A DNA stretch of 64,000 nt from Gonapodya sp. JEL0774 (lineage: Eukaryota > Monoblepharomycota > Monoblepharidomycetes > Monoblepharidales > Gonapodyaceae). A program made the position numbers and the translations under genes. This document shows positions 1-12,367 of this stretch, piece by piece; position 1 is the first letter of the stretch; each line of letters starts with the position of its first letter. The stretch spans positions 1 through 64,000 of the forward strand of contig JADIIX010000036.1 in NCBI GenBank assembly GCA_027604505.1, given 5' to 3'. Under the pieces are notes generated by a model. The model was not told the DNA's origin. It was given only the letters and a program-made list of their open reading frames with translations, and ran no database searches.

Positions 1-263
1 TTTTTGCGGCTTCCAGAGGGGAGGGAATCATTTTTTAAAAATCGGTTCAGGGGTCTCGGCTTCCCCTGTAGGGGGGGAAGCCCGGGAAGCCGGAATTTAG
101 TGTTAAATTCCAACATCCGCTATATAGGGTCAGAGTTTGCTTCCACCATATACGCAGATTCGGTGACATTGTGTCCTCTAGGATTACTTTCCACTTGCGC
201 GTGAGCAGCGGCAGCCATCGTCGATACCTCGGACTCTGTCCAGCTTCTCTTTCTCTTCTCCAG

Positions 264-705
264 ACTTGCCTGCATCAATGGCGGTTACGTGACCGGCCTC
301 ACTAATACAACGATTGTTGTCCCAATGGTTACAAATCCCCCAACCGTAACAAACTGCACTTGTGATGGATTCCCTAGCCCAGCTGCAGACAACCCGCCTC
401 CTAAACTCACCGTCAACCCCACTGTTGGATCTATTGCGTATGGGTGCTCTGTGAAGATGCTGCTTGGAGTGGCCAACGCGACTGTCGAGTGGACTTTGTT
501 CTACAAGGACAACAACAGAACCACATTGAGTATGATTATTCCAGTCAACACAGTAAGCTGGTGCAATGTGGATTTCAAGAGTGCAGGGAGGGTTGGAGCC
601 AAGTCGAATGCCGCATTGCATATGGCACAGTTGCAGAGTACAGGAGCTTTATGTGAGAGTCAACGCGGGATGCGGGGTTCTTTCTGTCTTTCTCTCACTT
701 ACTGA
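264..705 (+). CDS. Possible 3' exon of a secreted or membrane glycoprotein
   Basis: An acceptor (polypyrimidine tract ending CTCCAG) precedes an open frame of about 147 codons that ends in TGA. It carries several N-glycosylation sequons (NTT, NCT, NAT, NRT) and scattered cysteines, as expected for an extracellular domain. No family is recognised. If real, upstream exons lie in the first 260 bases or beyond the left edge. The opposite strand is also open over much of this stretch, so the strand call is tentative. Confidence 0.35.
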
Positions 706-3580
706 CGCATTGACTGTCTCTACGTGACTTACAGCTTTTCTGGTGTCGTTGATTGTCATGTTTTGGTCAATGCAGTGAGCAGATCAGTGTGTTGCCACCT
801 GGACACGCTAGCGCTAAACATGACATCTGCCAGTTAGCGCTTTCATTTTACCACATATATGATACATGACAATTTCTTTCATTACTAGTATACTACTATC
901 GACATCTATCGTGTATATAGCTCAATCGAAGAAACCACCTCTTGTTCGATGGAAGTATTGCAAGATTGATTTCACAACAGATCCCCCCGTTGATATTTAG
1001 ATAAAGATATATTTTCTGCGTCTCGCACTTTTGGCTAATTTACGGTGGTTTTAAGTTATGAGGTAGTGTTGGTACTGTGCCCTAGGGAGCCATGCACCAA
1101 ACGTGTGCACCAATGGCACTCACAACTTAGAGTAATTTTGAGTTACGCTTTTTTCAAATCAAGCTAGTAATAAATTATGGGACAAATGACTCATTCTGTA
1201 AACCTTGCTGTCCAAGTCCAAACTCCGCGAGATTGTCTCATTCGAGAAATACTGTCCGAGGCAACCAAACTCTTGGAGGATGAAGTGGACTCTCTTTACA
1301 CTCACCTCCAAGCAAAAAAGCGCACAACTACAGAAAAGAATTACACTTTTGATCTGGCAATATTTGACGATACCGAGCTCAAGGACAGTTATATCATTAT
1401 GTCAGAGATGCTCAACAATCGGGACTCATGCAAGACCAAGCGAGCCAAGTTACATTCCTCAAAGACAAAACAAGCACCTGTTCGCAGCAATGGCCTTGTA
1501 CCATGACAGCGTTTTCATAAATGAGAATACGAATCACTTGAGTAGTGATGAAAGCGAAGATAGCGGGGGACAGAGGAAACAACATTTTGTCGATATGGAC
1601 GTTACATTCACGCATTGTAGGCAAGGGCGCATTACAGGCACTTTTGGCACAGCCAAACAAAGCATTACAAAGTTTCAGCCAAAGCACATTCCGCGCCGCG
1701 TTGGGCTTACAAACTCTTGAACAACAAGACGTCAATCCCCCTTCCAAACAAGGTAGGTTTACCCTCGTACAGTTCTCCTCACGTTTTTGCTATTCTTGGA
1801 GCACTTTTTGGTACACTCTACATGATTTTACCCTTATTTTTGTCATCACCCACCAAGAGGAAATCACTCTTCAACTGCACCGAGAGCAAACGCCATCAGA
1901 GATGGCTTGTTTTATTTCTAAGTAAGTTCTCCCATACACACAAAAGAATATTAGTGTTTTGCTATTCAAGAATTTTAGGTGAAGTGCTACGAATGTTCGC
2001 GATAGAAACAAGTGTGGTGGGGCTGTCACTACGTATCGATCTCAGCCCTCTATGATGGGATGGTGGCCTAGTGATAGGCCTGGAGTGTGAGATGATGTGA
2101 AGTGTGATCTTATTATGTGGTGCTAGTTGTGCCTCATATACATGTTTAGGCTGTGGTCATGTGCAAGGTGTCAATACCACAACACAAGAGTTGTTTGTAA
2201 GTGATGCAACCAAAAACAATCCAAAAGGCGTACAAACGCAACCACCCCCGTCCAGACTGGAAGATCCTTACATGCCACGCTTGCCGTAGAGGATTCACTC
2301 AGTGCCATCAACTGCAGCGAGAATACATTAACCAAATGCGTCGCACCTCACCACCTGATGCCAACTTCTATGGACAATAGACTGACTCAATATGTATATT
2401 GTATTCTATTAGCCAAAACTTCTGTATCTAGGACTTGGGTCATTCATATAATAGGCTTTCATCAACCTCAAGTGTCACTGTTAATTGTTATACAGCAAGC
2501 TACACTTGAATCAAAATGCTCCTCCAGAAAAATTGTTACCCTCAGGTTTTTTTTCATTATGCAGGGTGATCTATTTACATGAGATTCAGTGTCATTGGTG
2601 CATAAACATCAATTGTTCCAAACTGTTTCAGAAATCAGAGCTGAAAGTGCTTTTACTGGGAAATGCCACACCTTCCTCTGTTAATGTCAACCCTGCAGCT
2701 AGTGCTCCTTGCTTGCTACTTATTCCCTCTCTCACTTCCAAATTGCTGTAAATGCTCCAGATAGGAACACGCCAATCACCTGGGACACTCCACTCCACTG
2801 TCCACATCTTTCTACATACTTCACTTGCCCTCCATCCCTGCCCACTTCCTTTGTGCTTTGACTACCTCATCTTGTTCGTCTTTTGGAAGGAATGCTACCC
2901 GATCTGCAAATGCAGAAACAGAGGAAAGGGGGACTGGTGCAGGAGGGTGTGCAGGATGTGTAGAGGTTAGTGGAGAAGGCTAAAGTCGTTCCCATGATGA
3001 AGTGGAGTATTAGTAAGTGCCTGGTAAGGCAAAAACAAAAGAAAATTTCTGCAAGCAAAGTCTCATTACTCTCCTTCAGGTTTTAATGCAGAAATTTAAT
3101 GAGGTTCTTAATATGGTAGAGGGCAGTGCAGATTCTCATTCCCAACCCATGGGCTGTGGGTGGTGTCTATGTTTTCCGACACCAGAAACAGGAACCACAC
3201 CTCCAGAAAAACAGCATTTTATCTGCCACCCATAGTTCCATCCTTGCTTTGTTCTCATTCAGAGTGCTTTTGTGAGAATATCAAGGCTCAACTCACATGC
3301 TTCCCCTTTGCGGTCTCCTCCGCCTTTACAAACTTATTATCTGGTACACCCTGTCCCTGTGGTAGAGCAGGTTTGGACACGGGGATTCCTGCTAGGTCTG
3401 AGAAAGCAGATACGCCAGTGTGAAAGACAGCCTTGCCCTGCAGCAGGTAGGGTGAGAAGTAGCCGGGATTCAGCGATGAAGTTGTGAAAGAGGTGTGGTA
3501 CCGGATCCAAACTTGCAGGAGCATGAACTCAGCGAACAAAGATTGCAATTGAAAGTCAAGGGAATGAAGGGTGTGCAGGA
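706..3580. other. Low-information stretch, no recognisable gene
   Basis: AT-richer than the rest of the window, with only short open frames broken by stops (for example 1177-1506 and 1205-1720 on the plus strand in different frames). Nothing matches a protein family I recognise, and there is no terminal repeat or transposase motif. It may hold diverged exons, old mobile-element debris or intergenic DNA. Confidence 0.4.
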
Positions 3581-3630
3581 TGTGTGCTCATCACCCTCGG
3601 GCACTGTCATCACCGTAAGTGCCATCGTAC

Positions 3631-3878
3631 GGAATGTATGATCATCAGCCCAGTCAATCCCAACTGCATCACCCTCCCTTGCCAGCCATCGGTGCGGGAT
3701 ATCCCGCTCTCCATCGGAATTTACCCCCGTCGATCCAACGTACTGCAATCTCGTCCGGCTGCGTGAGCTTGTCGAGGGTGTCGATGACCTTTTCGTCTTC
3801 TTTTGCCCGCTGGACAACAGAATCGACGAGCGGGTTGATCTTGGATTGGAAGAGGGGTGTGTGTGCGTGATGGGACAT
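3631..3878 (-). CDS. Possible 5' exons of an unidentified gene
   Basis: A minus-strand ATG at 3878 opens a charged N-terminal segment (51 codons plus one base; exon 3725-3878). A GTAAAT donor and a CAAG acceptor join it in frame to 3631-3677, which encodes a short hydrophobic stretch beginning GRVMQLGLTGLM. The next junction is not resolved: the obvious intron would be only about 35 nt. No family identified. It could be a degenerate gene. Confidence 0.25.
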
Positions 3879-4699
3879 GATGATGTGGGATCCGCGCGAT
3901 AGTGATGGGAGCAGGCAGTCGTTATTGACTGAACACTGGCAGCTGAACAAGCGGGCACTGAGGATCCGCGCCGCAATCGCGGTTAACAAAATTACGTCCG
4001 AACTGCCTAGATTTGATTCATTTTCTGCACTGGGAAATCATGGGTGAGACAGTATATTGAAAATATTGCAATTAGAAGCACGACAATTTGAACACCATGA
4101 ATGTCGCACGGTGTTTTGAGAATATGCAGATTCGAACCAGTAAAGTCAGTGATGCGACTATACATTACCAGTCTAGTACACACCACACTTAGAATTGACA
4201 ACGTGCATACAAGTACCCAATTCTTTACTCTCTGTTGTCAGGTGCACTGTCTTGCACATCATGTTCTGTGTCTTTGACCCCAACAACCATTCCGTGCACT
4301 CACCTCTCTGTGGTATCTTTGCGTCCAATTGGCGTCCGGCCGTCCGCTTTGTTTGCAAGAGGACAGTGAGGACAAACGTGCGTGCTCCAGGGAAAATAGT
4401 AGCGAGGAAGGAGGTGTGCGGGAGGGGTTGGTGATAACGTGGTGGGAGAATGAAACGGGGCGGTGAGCACGTGGGCACACGCGGTATTGAGGTAGAAGTT
4501 GTGTGAACTGGTGTGAGCAAGATCCACTACTTCACCATTCCTCCCACCTGTATTCAACGCCATCACCGATCACCGAACGACGACAATTGTTAAACGATTA
4601 CGTTGATGATGGTTAAGACCACCACGTTGGTGTGCGAGAATGCGGGGGACCAGGGAATTGTTGAGGTATGCAAATGAACGTTAGCGCTTTGCAGTCAGT

Positions 4700-6560
4700 C
4701 TCGTGCCAACGTCTTCACTCACGGCTCCTCCCCTCTGCAGATGACCCTCACAACACCCTGATCAGAACTATCAGGTGCAAACAACATTTTTGCCTCACCT
4801 ACCACACGCGCCGAATCATGCACCTCTGCAAAAATTAAGCTTGCCCTTGAGTTCCTGACACACAAGCCCAGTGCCATCATGTCAAATAACTCACATGGAA
4901 AGTGCCGAGCTATCACATGACAATCCCTCAAACTTGGTATCTCCAACGAGGACGAAGCCACATCGACATTGCGTTTGCCCACTTTCACGCTCACGGCTCA
5001 CTCCCCGCAGCACGCCATGGCACACCACTTCCGTCCCACTTTTCTCGCCGTCTCATGCACCAACGCAAACCCAACAACGGCACTGGCGTAGTGGTCGTTC
5101 TTAGTGAGACAAGTTTCTGTCGCTCGGCCAGAGAACCGGATGGGAGAATCGAAAGAGTCCGGCGTGATGACGGGGCCGGATAGGTAGAGAGAGGAGCGAG
5201 GTAGACGCTTTGAGTGATGTGGTGGAAAAGGGTAAGGTGAGGCATTTGACCGTTGAAGATGTAGAAGGAATCCCACCGACATCACAATCCAACACAACAT
5301 AGCCCACAAAGACGTTCTCTCCCACAGCTGCGAATACGACCGATTCTTCCCGCTCTGTCCTCTTGTATCAATCACGCGCCTCCTTCGGCACATTCCACAT
5401 CTCCTTCCACGCTTGAGCCCTTACAACAGTGTGGGCCATTTGGTGAAAGATTCCGCTCCCGCTCCTTCTTTTATCTAATCCTCCTCAGACACGTCCCTCG
5501 GCTTATTACGCCACCGCACCGCCGGATCTCACCGTTACAGAGATTTACGAGGTGAGAGCATGCCCGGTGGGGGGGGGTGCTTGTCGTTAAGTCTAGGATG
5601 CGGTGCGGCGGGGGCAAGAATACGGGCTTTGTTTGGCGAGGTGAAATGGTGTGAGCGTGAGACGGGTAAGAGGGAACTTCGCGGAGTAGCTGAGTGGGCG
5701 GGTCGGGGTGCTGGGTGGTGGGGAGAAGGAGTCTGCATGTGTGGGTCTATCTGAGAGAATGGGTCAGCCATGGACATGTTGATATGCACCAAGTTGTCAT
5801 CCATAGCCAAATGCTCGCTCGAACCGGATTCATATGTGAGTGCACACGCCCACCACTCCGTCGCTAGCACACCCGCAGTCATGTCACATTTCACTCGTTG
5901 GCCACCGTTTGACTTTTCTGCACTGACTCTCGCCGGCTCGTTCACCGTTGGGGACACTCCTTCGCACCCCCGCCAGCCAGACGTGGTTTTCCTCGCTACG
6001 GAGGTCACCGTTCCCGAACGGTCGATGAATTTCTGATATACTTCGAGCTGCAAGAAGCTGGTGAGTGAAAGAGAGAAGTCTGAAGGTGTGTGGGAGGTCG
6101 GGATTAAGGTCGCTTGGAGCTCCTTCGGCAGAAGGACAAGACGAAGGGAGAATGTAGGCATAAAGTGAGTCCAGAGTTTCGAAGCTAGAGAAGTGAAAAT
6201 GCCCGATGCCTTGACCTGCAAATAAAATAACAGGACGAGGTACATGGCTCCCCTCATCCACCCAACTCACTCTGTCGCCGCAGTGGACTTGACGATCACC
6301 ATTCGAAATTGGATCTACTTCTCCGATGAGAGAAGTTTGGCAATAGAGACACCGAGACGCCCCATCTCACGGGAACAAACAGGCGACTTGTTGGGAAGGT
6401 CGAGGAAACGGCTTGGGAGAAGCGAGCAGTTGAAGCGAGGAGGAGGGTCAGGGAAGCCAAAGCCGTTGCACACGAATAAAACCGCGCGACAATCAATTGA
6501 TGGGCCGATGAAGTTTATTGTGATGGAAGGGGCAATTTATTGGTTCTGTCATGGGTGACA
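4700..6560. other. Ambiguous, exon-like region with coding signal on both strands
   Basis: On the minus strand, about 4719-5110 contains short segments (KVGKRNVDVASSSLE; FAEVHDSARVVGEAKML) reminiscent of TesB-like/4HBT-type thioesterases, but stops interrupt them. A longer minus frame (5535-6257) is open but ends in low-complexity Pro/Ser/His-rich sequence. On the plus strand, several splice-flanked segments look exon-like: about 5491-5551 encodes AYYATAPPDLTVTEIYE, and a GTGAGT donor near 5836 pairs with a CCGCAG acceptor near 5878 to give a 43-nt intron. I could not build a closed model on either strand. It may be a decaying gene or a diverged multi-exon gene. Confidence 0.25.
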
Positions 6561-7891
6561 GTGACCAGTGAGAGCACAAAGCCGGCCACTGGAAGTAAAG
6601 TCTTTCCTGTTCGGACATGTAAGAACCGCACATGGCTAATGAAGTACACTGAGTCTTCCGTTTCGCCATGCATTTTCCTGGTAAGTGCCGCGAAGGACTA
6701 ATGTGACTGATCAATAATGTAGTGACGACCGATGGGAAACAACCCCAGGTGCATGAAGGAGCACGTGGTTTCCCACTTCCGCTGACTCACTTGCCCCCAA
6801 CACCATTTCCTTCAAAAGCTCGACCATGAAAGTCATGAACCACCGCGAAGCGCAGAAAATTCCTCAACAACTGTGAATATTTCGGCTGCCTGTGAGTCTC
6901 CCCGCTCTCCCCCGCTGTCTTCCCCGTATCCGCCTCTGTGTCCTTGCCAGTTTTGCTCCCGCCTCGTGCTGCTGAAAACCACCGCGGCCCAAAACCTCCT
7001 CTCAGGACTTGACAGGGGCCAAGTCATAACGGAGAGAAGAGGGGACTCGAGCCGATTGCCCTGCCGGCACCGGTCCATGGGCTCCTGTGAGTCGACGATG
7101 CACCCAGCGAGGCGAACAGGCGCGACAGTCAGGGGATGAATTTTCTTTTATCTTTTTCTCTGTGAACTCGCGGTGAGCTCCTCTATGGACCGCATCTGTG
7201 TTTGACTATTTGGGCATCGTTCCCATATTCAATTCGGTCCACCTTGCTTGGCTTCACTTGGCTTCCATTTCTTTGCTGTAACACCACCATCACCTTTCCA
7301 CTTAGTCTCTTTGCTGTGTAATTCTAGACCTGTAGTTGCCCCAGTGCGTCACCGGGGGGGTGGTTGTGCGCGCCAACGCCTACCTCTTGGGTTCCTCCCT
7401 GGGCCGACAGGCGCACTTGGTGGTCGTTTTAATAAAAGGCCCCAAACAACCTCATGTCCCCATTCTTACATTTCCATCTTGGCCCCAATGCGTTTCGTGA
7501 TTGGTATCTGCGTACTTGGGTTAGGATTTCTGTTGAAAACGCTTAGGTCCCTGTTCCCCGTTTCTCATCCCAACGTGAATCTTTTATCGCCACTTTCTAA
7601 TAATTGTTCAAGGACCGGACCGAATAAGGTTTTTTTGAGAAGGGTACGTCTGACTGCCAAAGAAGCATAGCCAAACAAGTACAGATTCATCGACCACAGC
7701 CCTTCGGTACCTCAGTTCAAAGACGTAATTCTCCCTTTCTGTTATTGCAATAGCAATTTTCGGAGTTGAGACTGTTTCTTGTGTCGCTCGGAGCGCTGAC
7801 GTGCCGGTCACGGCGATTGGTGCACCATCCGCGCTTCCCTTCTCTCTAGTATTATCACGAACTCACTTCCAGAACCACACTTAATCCCACA
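6561..7891. other. Intergenic, upstream of the alcohol dehydrogenase
   Basis: Short open frames only (for example 6873-7139 and 7248-7670 on the plus strand) without recognisable domains or consistent splice signals. The last few hundred bases should include the promoter of the dehydrogenase; I see no unambiguous element. Confidence 0.4.
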
Positions 7892-10800
7892 ATGCTCTCG
7901 CAAGCCGTAAACAAACTCGATGCATACCTTGGCCCCTCACATGCCCTGGCTACGACAAACGATCCCAAGACGCGACCCGGGCAAAAGATGCTTGCGTGCA
8001 CGTGGTGGGGCAAAAACGACGTGCGAATGACGGAGGAAGCCGTTCCTGCTGTGACCGAGTCGAGGGATGCGGTGGTCAGGGTGACGGCGAGTACGGTGTG
8101 CGGGAGTGGTGAGGAAGCGCGGTTGCGGCGTTCGAATTGGGGTTGACCACTACACTCGTTGTATGACGTGGCTCTTGAAGATCTGCATCTCTTGAAAGGC
8201 GAGATCATTGATCTCAAGAAAGGTTTTATCTTGGGCCATGAAGCGTGAGCGTCAAGCAATTCCCGAGGAGGAGGAACTATGATTTCGTCTTCCGTGGACC
8301 TCATATTAACTTCCGCGTTTTGTAATGATCTTCTTTCAAGCATGGGCCAAATCGACGAGCTTGGCGATGCCTTGAAAAACGAAGGCTTCAAAGAAGGTGA
8401 TCGTGTCGTGTATGTATCTACCAGTTACGTTGTAAATCCCCCCCACCCCGTAAACAACTTTTCCGTTCTCCCAGCATCGCGTTTCCCATCGGATGCGGCT
8501 ACTGCCAATACTGCAAGCAAATGCTCAGCACGGCCGTGAGTGTTCTCCTGTTTCGAATCTACAATGATTGCCGTGTGGTGTGACGTCAACACAAACTGTT
8601 GTCACAAAACTTCTCCCCCCCCCCTCCCAAGTGCGAAAATACAAATGCCTCCTCAGTCATGAAGAGAATGTACGGGCAGAATACAGGCGGTATCTTCGGC
8701 TACAGCCACTTTGTCGGTGAGTGTTTTCGCTACAGCGGACGTGATAATGCCGCGTGCATGGAGGGAGCTTGATCCCCATTTTCATTTTGGCAATGTCGAT
8801 TCTTATTCTCCTCCCTTTTCTCCAGGCGGGTTTGGAGGTTGTCAGGTGAGGCATTGTCAGATTCTCACGTTCTCGTTTCGTTCACACGATCTTTTGGTGC
8901 ACTTGCCACCATCCCTCATTCAAGGCGGAGTACGTCCGGGTACCTTTTGCTAACTACAATCTGCTCAAAGTGCCGGACTCGGTGCCTGACGAGAAGGCGC
9001 TATACATCTCTGTGAGTGGAGCGGAATGGAAAATTGAGGAGGGAGAAGAGTAGGAAAACGGCGGACACTGCCCCAAGAACACCGTAATGTCGGGAGCGCT
9101 CAATTCTTCCTTTACCTTTCTGTTTTCTCTGCACACACGTAGGACATCGTCTCTACGAGTTACCACGCCGTGTACGACACGGGATGCAAGGAAGGCGGTG
9201 AGTTGAAGCGTTGGAGCACTCCCGCGATAGGGGACGGTAATCAACAAGGACGAACGCTCACCTTGGTTCCCCCTGGCATCACGTGTTCTTTTTTTTTTGT
9301 TTTTTTTTTTGTGATTTTTCTCCGGGTCTGCGTTCTTCGGTCTTCGATCAAAAAACAACTTCTTTGATGACCGTTGCGGGCACTCGGGAACCAAGAAACG
9401 ATTGGAGTCTGGGTGAGCTACCACGGGGTGAGAGCACCCTCTACGACGAGATTGTGTTGCCTCACTTTCTCTACGTCCTTCCACCTGCTTCCCCGACCAC
9501 CCCACTTCAGGGCCTCGGCCCCATCGGCCTCGAAGTCTGCCAGTGGCTCCACCGCGCCACCCGCGCGCACATCGTGGCTTTCGACTTTGTCCCAGCCCGT
9601 CTCGCCCTCGCCTCGTCCCTCTTCTCCGCCACCGTCTACAACGTTGCCGACCTGGAACGCTCCCGCGGGTCCGACGGAGTTGTTGAGGAGGTCTTGGAGC
9701 GGTATCCTGGGGGGTTCGACAGGTGCATCGACTGTGCAGGATTCAGGTACCGCAAGACCTGGTCCCACGCGATTCAGGCGGCGGTGGGGTTGGAGACGGA
9801 TCAGTGCGAAGTGGTGAACGAGATGGTCAGGTGTGTGAAGAAGGTGCGTAAGCGATGGTGAAGGTGGGCGAGGGTGGTTTTGTGGTCTGGGCGGGGTGCT
9901 AGTTCCGTTTTGCAATTGCCACATGCTGCCGATCGGCCTTACCGGCCCTGTTCACACTGACACCCCACTCTCACATCCTCTTCCTCTCTCTCCACCCCCC
10001 CGCCCCCCTCACTCCCAACTTAGTTCGGCACCATTGGCCTCATCGCCGACTACGCGGGTTTTACCAACGGGTTCAACATCGGCGGTGTGATGGAGAAAGG
10101 CGTGAGATTGATCGGGTGTGGGCAAGGTGGGTCTCGTGGGGCGCGGGGACAGGGAGTGGGGTGGCTGAGTGAGCGGAAGGGGGGCGGTCGCGGAGCTGTG
10201 TGTTGGGGGGGTGCGGCGTGGGAGGGGAGAGGGTTGTGTCGGCGGGTTGCTCCAGACGCACCACAGTCTGATGCAACCCGTGTCCCCTGTTCCGTGTTCG
10301 AGCTGCGCTCGTTTCGGGCGTGTGGAACTCGCCCCTGTCGGCCCCACCTTGGTCGCGCTTCTGTTCCCCTTTGGGCGAAGACGTTTCATTCCCACCCCAC
10401 CACCGACCACCTTCCGCTCACCCCGCACCCTTGTACCCCATGCAACTCCCAACGCGTACCCCTCATTTCTTTCCCACACCACGTTGCACGGCCTACATGA
10501 CCCCCAAACCCCATCCGACGGGGAAAAAAGCTCCGGTGCAAAAGTGAGTCGACCGCGCTATTTATTTCACTGACCGCATCCATTTTTCCCACTCACGACA
10601 TCCCCGTCACTAAACGTGCACACCCGGGGACGAACTCTCCACACACATCGTCACACCAACCCCGTGTTACCCAACCCCGTGCTCCACAAACACTGTACCA
10701 CACACCGTGCACCCGCACGCACTGTTTCTCGGCCAACAAAAAAAATTACGGCAAACCCACGAACGACGGAAACCCTGCCAGGTACTGGAAAGACCTGATG

Positions 10801-11288
10801 CACCGCCTCGAGACTGGGGAGCACGACCCGACTGTGATTTTGACGCACAGGTTCAGGTTCGATAAGTGTGCGGAAGGTGGGTTTGGGGTGGGGGTGTGGG
10901 GGTGTGGGCGGGGCGAAATGAGAGTCCGCCGTTCAGGGGGTGAAGATGGTGTGGGGGTGTGCATGGTGCACAGTGACGCGTGTTTGTGTTCGATATGAGC
11001 ACCGATGAACGGCGGCTGCCTCCCACACTAACACTGAAACTGAGGTTACACTGACACCCCACCCAACAAAATACCTCACACGCACCCGCTCATACCCTAA
11101 CCCAACCCCCGTGGTACCTTCAACCTATGACCACTTGCGCCACCCGCCACCACCAAGTGTACTACGCCATGGACGAAAAGCGCGAGGGAATGATGAAGAC
11201 GTTCTTGGAGACGCGGTTCTCGAGCCCGAGGGCCGAGGGGACACCGGAGTTGGTGGAGCACGTGCCCAAGGACGGGGCGTTTGCGTAG
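7892..11288 (+). CDS. Zinc-dependent alcohol dehydrogenase, glutathione-independent formaldehyde dehydrogenase-like
   Basis: MDR-family, NAD-dependent alcohol/aldehyde oxidation is expected. Fourteen exons close in frame (450 codons with stop): 7892-8108, 8181-8244, 8341-8409, 8475-8535, 8632-8716, 8826-8845, 8925-9011, 9143-9197, 9396-9412, 9511-9843, 10024-10126, 10531-10543, 10782-10876, 11158-11288. Diagnostic segments are the STVCGSDLH catalytic-zinc region, GCGYCQYC (structural-zinc type cysteines), the Rossmann motif GLGPIGLE, the conserved YWKDL block and ILTHRF near the C-terminus. About 449 aa is slightly long for the family (380-420). Exons of 20, 17 and 13 nt are supported by frame and family sequence. 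The substrate cannot be told from sequence: formaldehyde, an S-hydroxymethyl adduct and a longer aldehyde are all possible. Confidence 0.88.
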
Positions 11289-11481
11289 GGAAGAAGGAAG
11301 GGAAGGGGTGGCGGAGTTCAAAGGGGGTGTTGCTTAGATCTCGAATTTTCGGCTTAGGGAGAGGCGATAAGCAACAAAACCATGTCGAAATGACCACTCA
11401 GACGGAGCCCAAGTAGAATCCAGCCGAACATAATCTCCACCGGCCAACCATGGAGATTGTCTCTTTTATTCTTTTGAGGGT

Positions 11482-11502
11482 GGGGGGGGGGGGGGGGGGG
11501 GG
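11482..11502. repeat. G homopolymer (21 G)
   Basis: Uninterrupted G run seen directly. It lies about 90 bases upstream of a C run, so the two are inverted relative to each other. Its true length is uncertain because such runs are error-prone. Confidence 0.85.
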
Positions 11503-11579
11503 CAATGATTTACGCGAACAGGGGAGGGGGAAAAAAAAATGGGAGGTATTATAGATGATGGAGGGGTCGGTTTGGTTTT

Positions 11580-11589
11580 NNNNNNNNNN
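11580..11589. other. Assembly gap (10 N) followed by a C tract
   Basis: Ten N followed by 17 C (11590-11606). The gap probably reflects unresolved homopolymer length rather than missing genes; 10 N may be a placeholder. Confidence 0.95.
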
Positions 11590-12367
11590 CCCCCCCCCCC
11601 CCCCCCGCCGCGCCCCGCCCACCCCAACTGATTTCCGCGACCAGGGCCGTGGGAACAAAACATGCTAGTATGTATACTGCTTGGAGCGGAATGTTTGGTT
11701 TGGTTGTTTTGTATTGATTTTGGTGTGCCGTGCGGTCAGCAGGAGGAGTCCTCCCACGCTTCAGCACACCCCCACACCATCGGGACATGAGGGCCGGGAG
11801 ATGTGAAGAGTCTCAACCAATTTTTTTTTCTCCTTCGTTAAGATACTGCATACTCTGTTGTGTAGACATGAATCAAAGGAGCAATATGTATTTAAAAGGA
11901 GTTCAAAGGAGTTTGAACAAAGTTTACGATGGTCAAGAACGTTCTACTGCACATGGTGTAACCAACTGTCAGTGAATAAACATGAGTTTGTGGGTTAGGT
12001 TAGCATACTCCAAGAAATGGGAATCCCTCTGCCTCCAGCTGCCTGCAGGAGGCAGGAGGTGCAAGGCGTCGCTGTTCGAGGATGACTGGCGAAGTACCTC
12101 CTCATCGAAAATTCATTTATGGTCTTACCCACTTATTGTTACGGAGTGAATTTTGTGTTGCTACAGTATAGTGGAATCTTCATTTCGGCATTTGTTGCCC
12201 CATGCCAAAGATTGGTGTGTCCTCACTCGGCTGTGGAGCCCCTACATACCACCAATCTTTGCCCAAGAACACGTGGCCAAATTTTTCCCAGACTTACCAA
12301 TCCTTCAATACATATCTGCTCGTAGTTATGCATCTTTTTGACGCTTCATCGAGTAAAGATTCATACG

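Larger units (their letters stand above)
11289..12367. other. Intergenic with homopolymer tracts and an assembly gap
   Basis: Between the dehydrogenase stop and the ATPase start. It holds a 21-G run (11482-11502), the 10-N gap (11580-11589) and a 17-C run straight after it. Near 12029-12055 there is a short perfect inverted repeat, CTGCCTCC / GGAGGCAG with an 11-nt loop. No gene is supported here. Confidence 0.6.
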
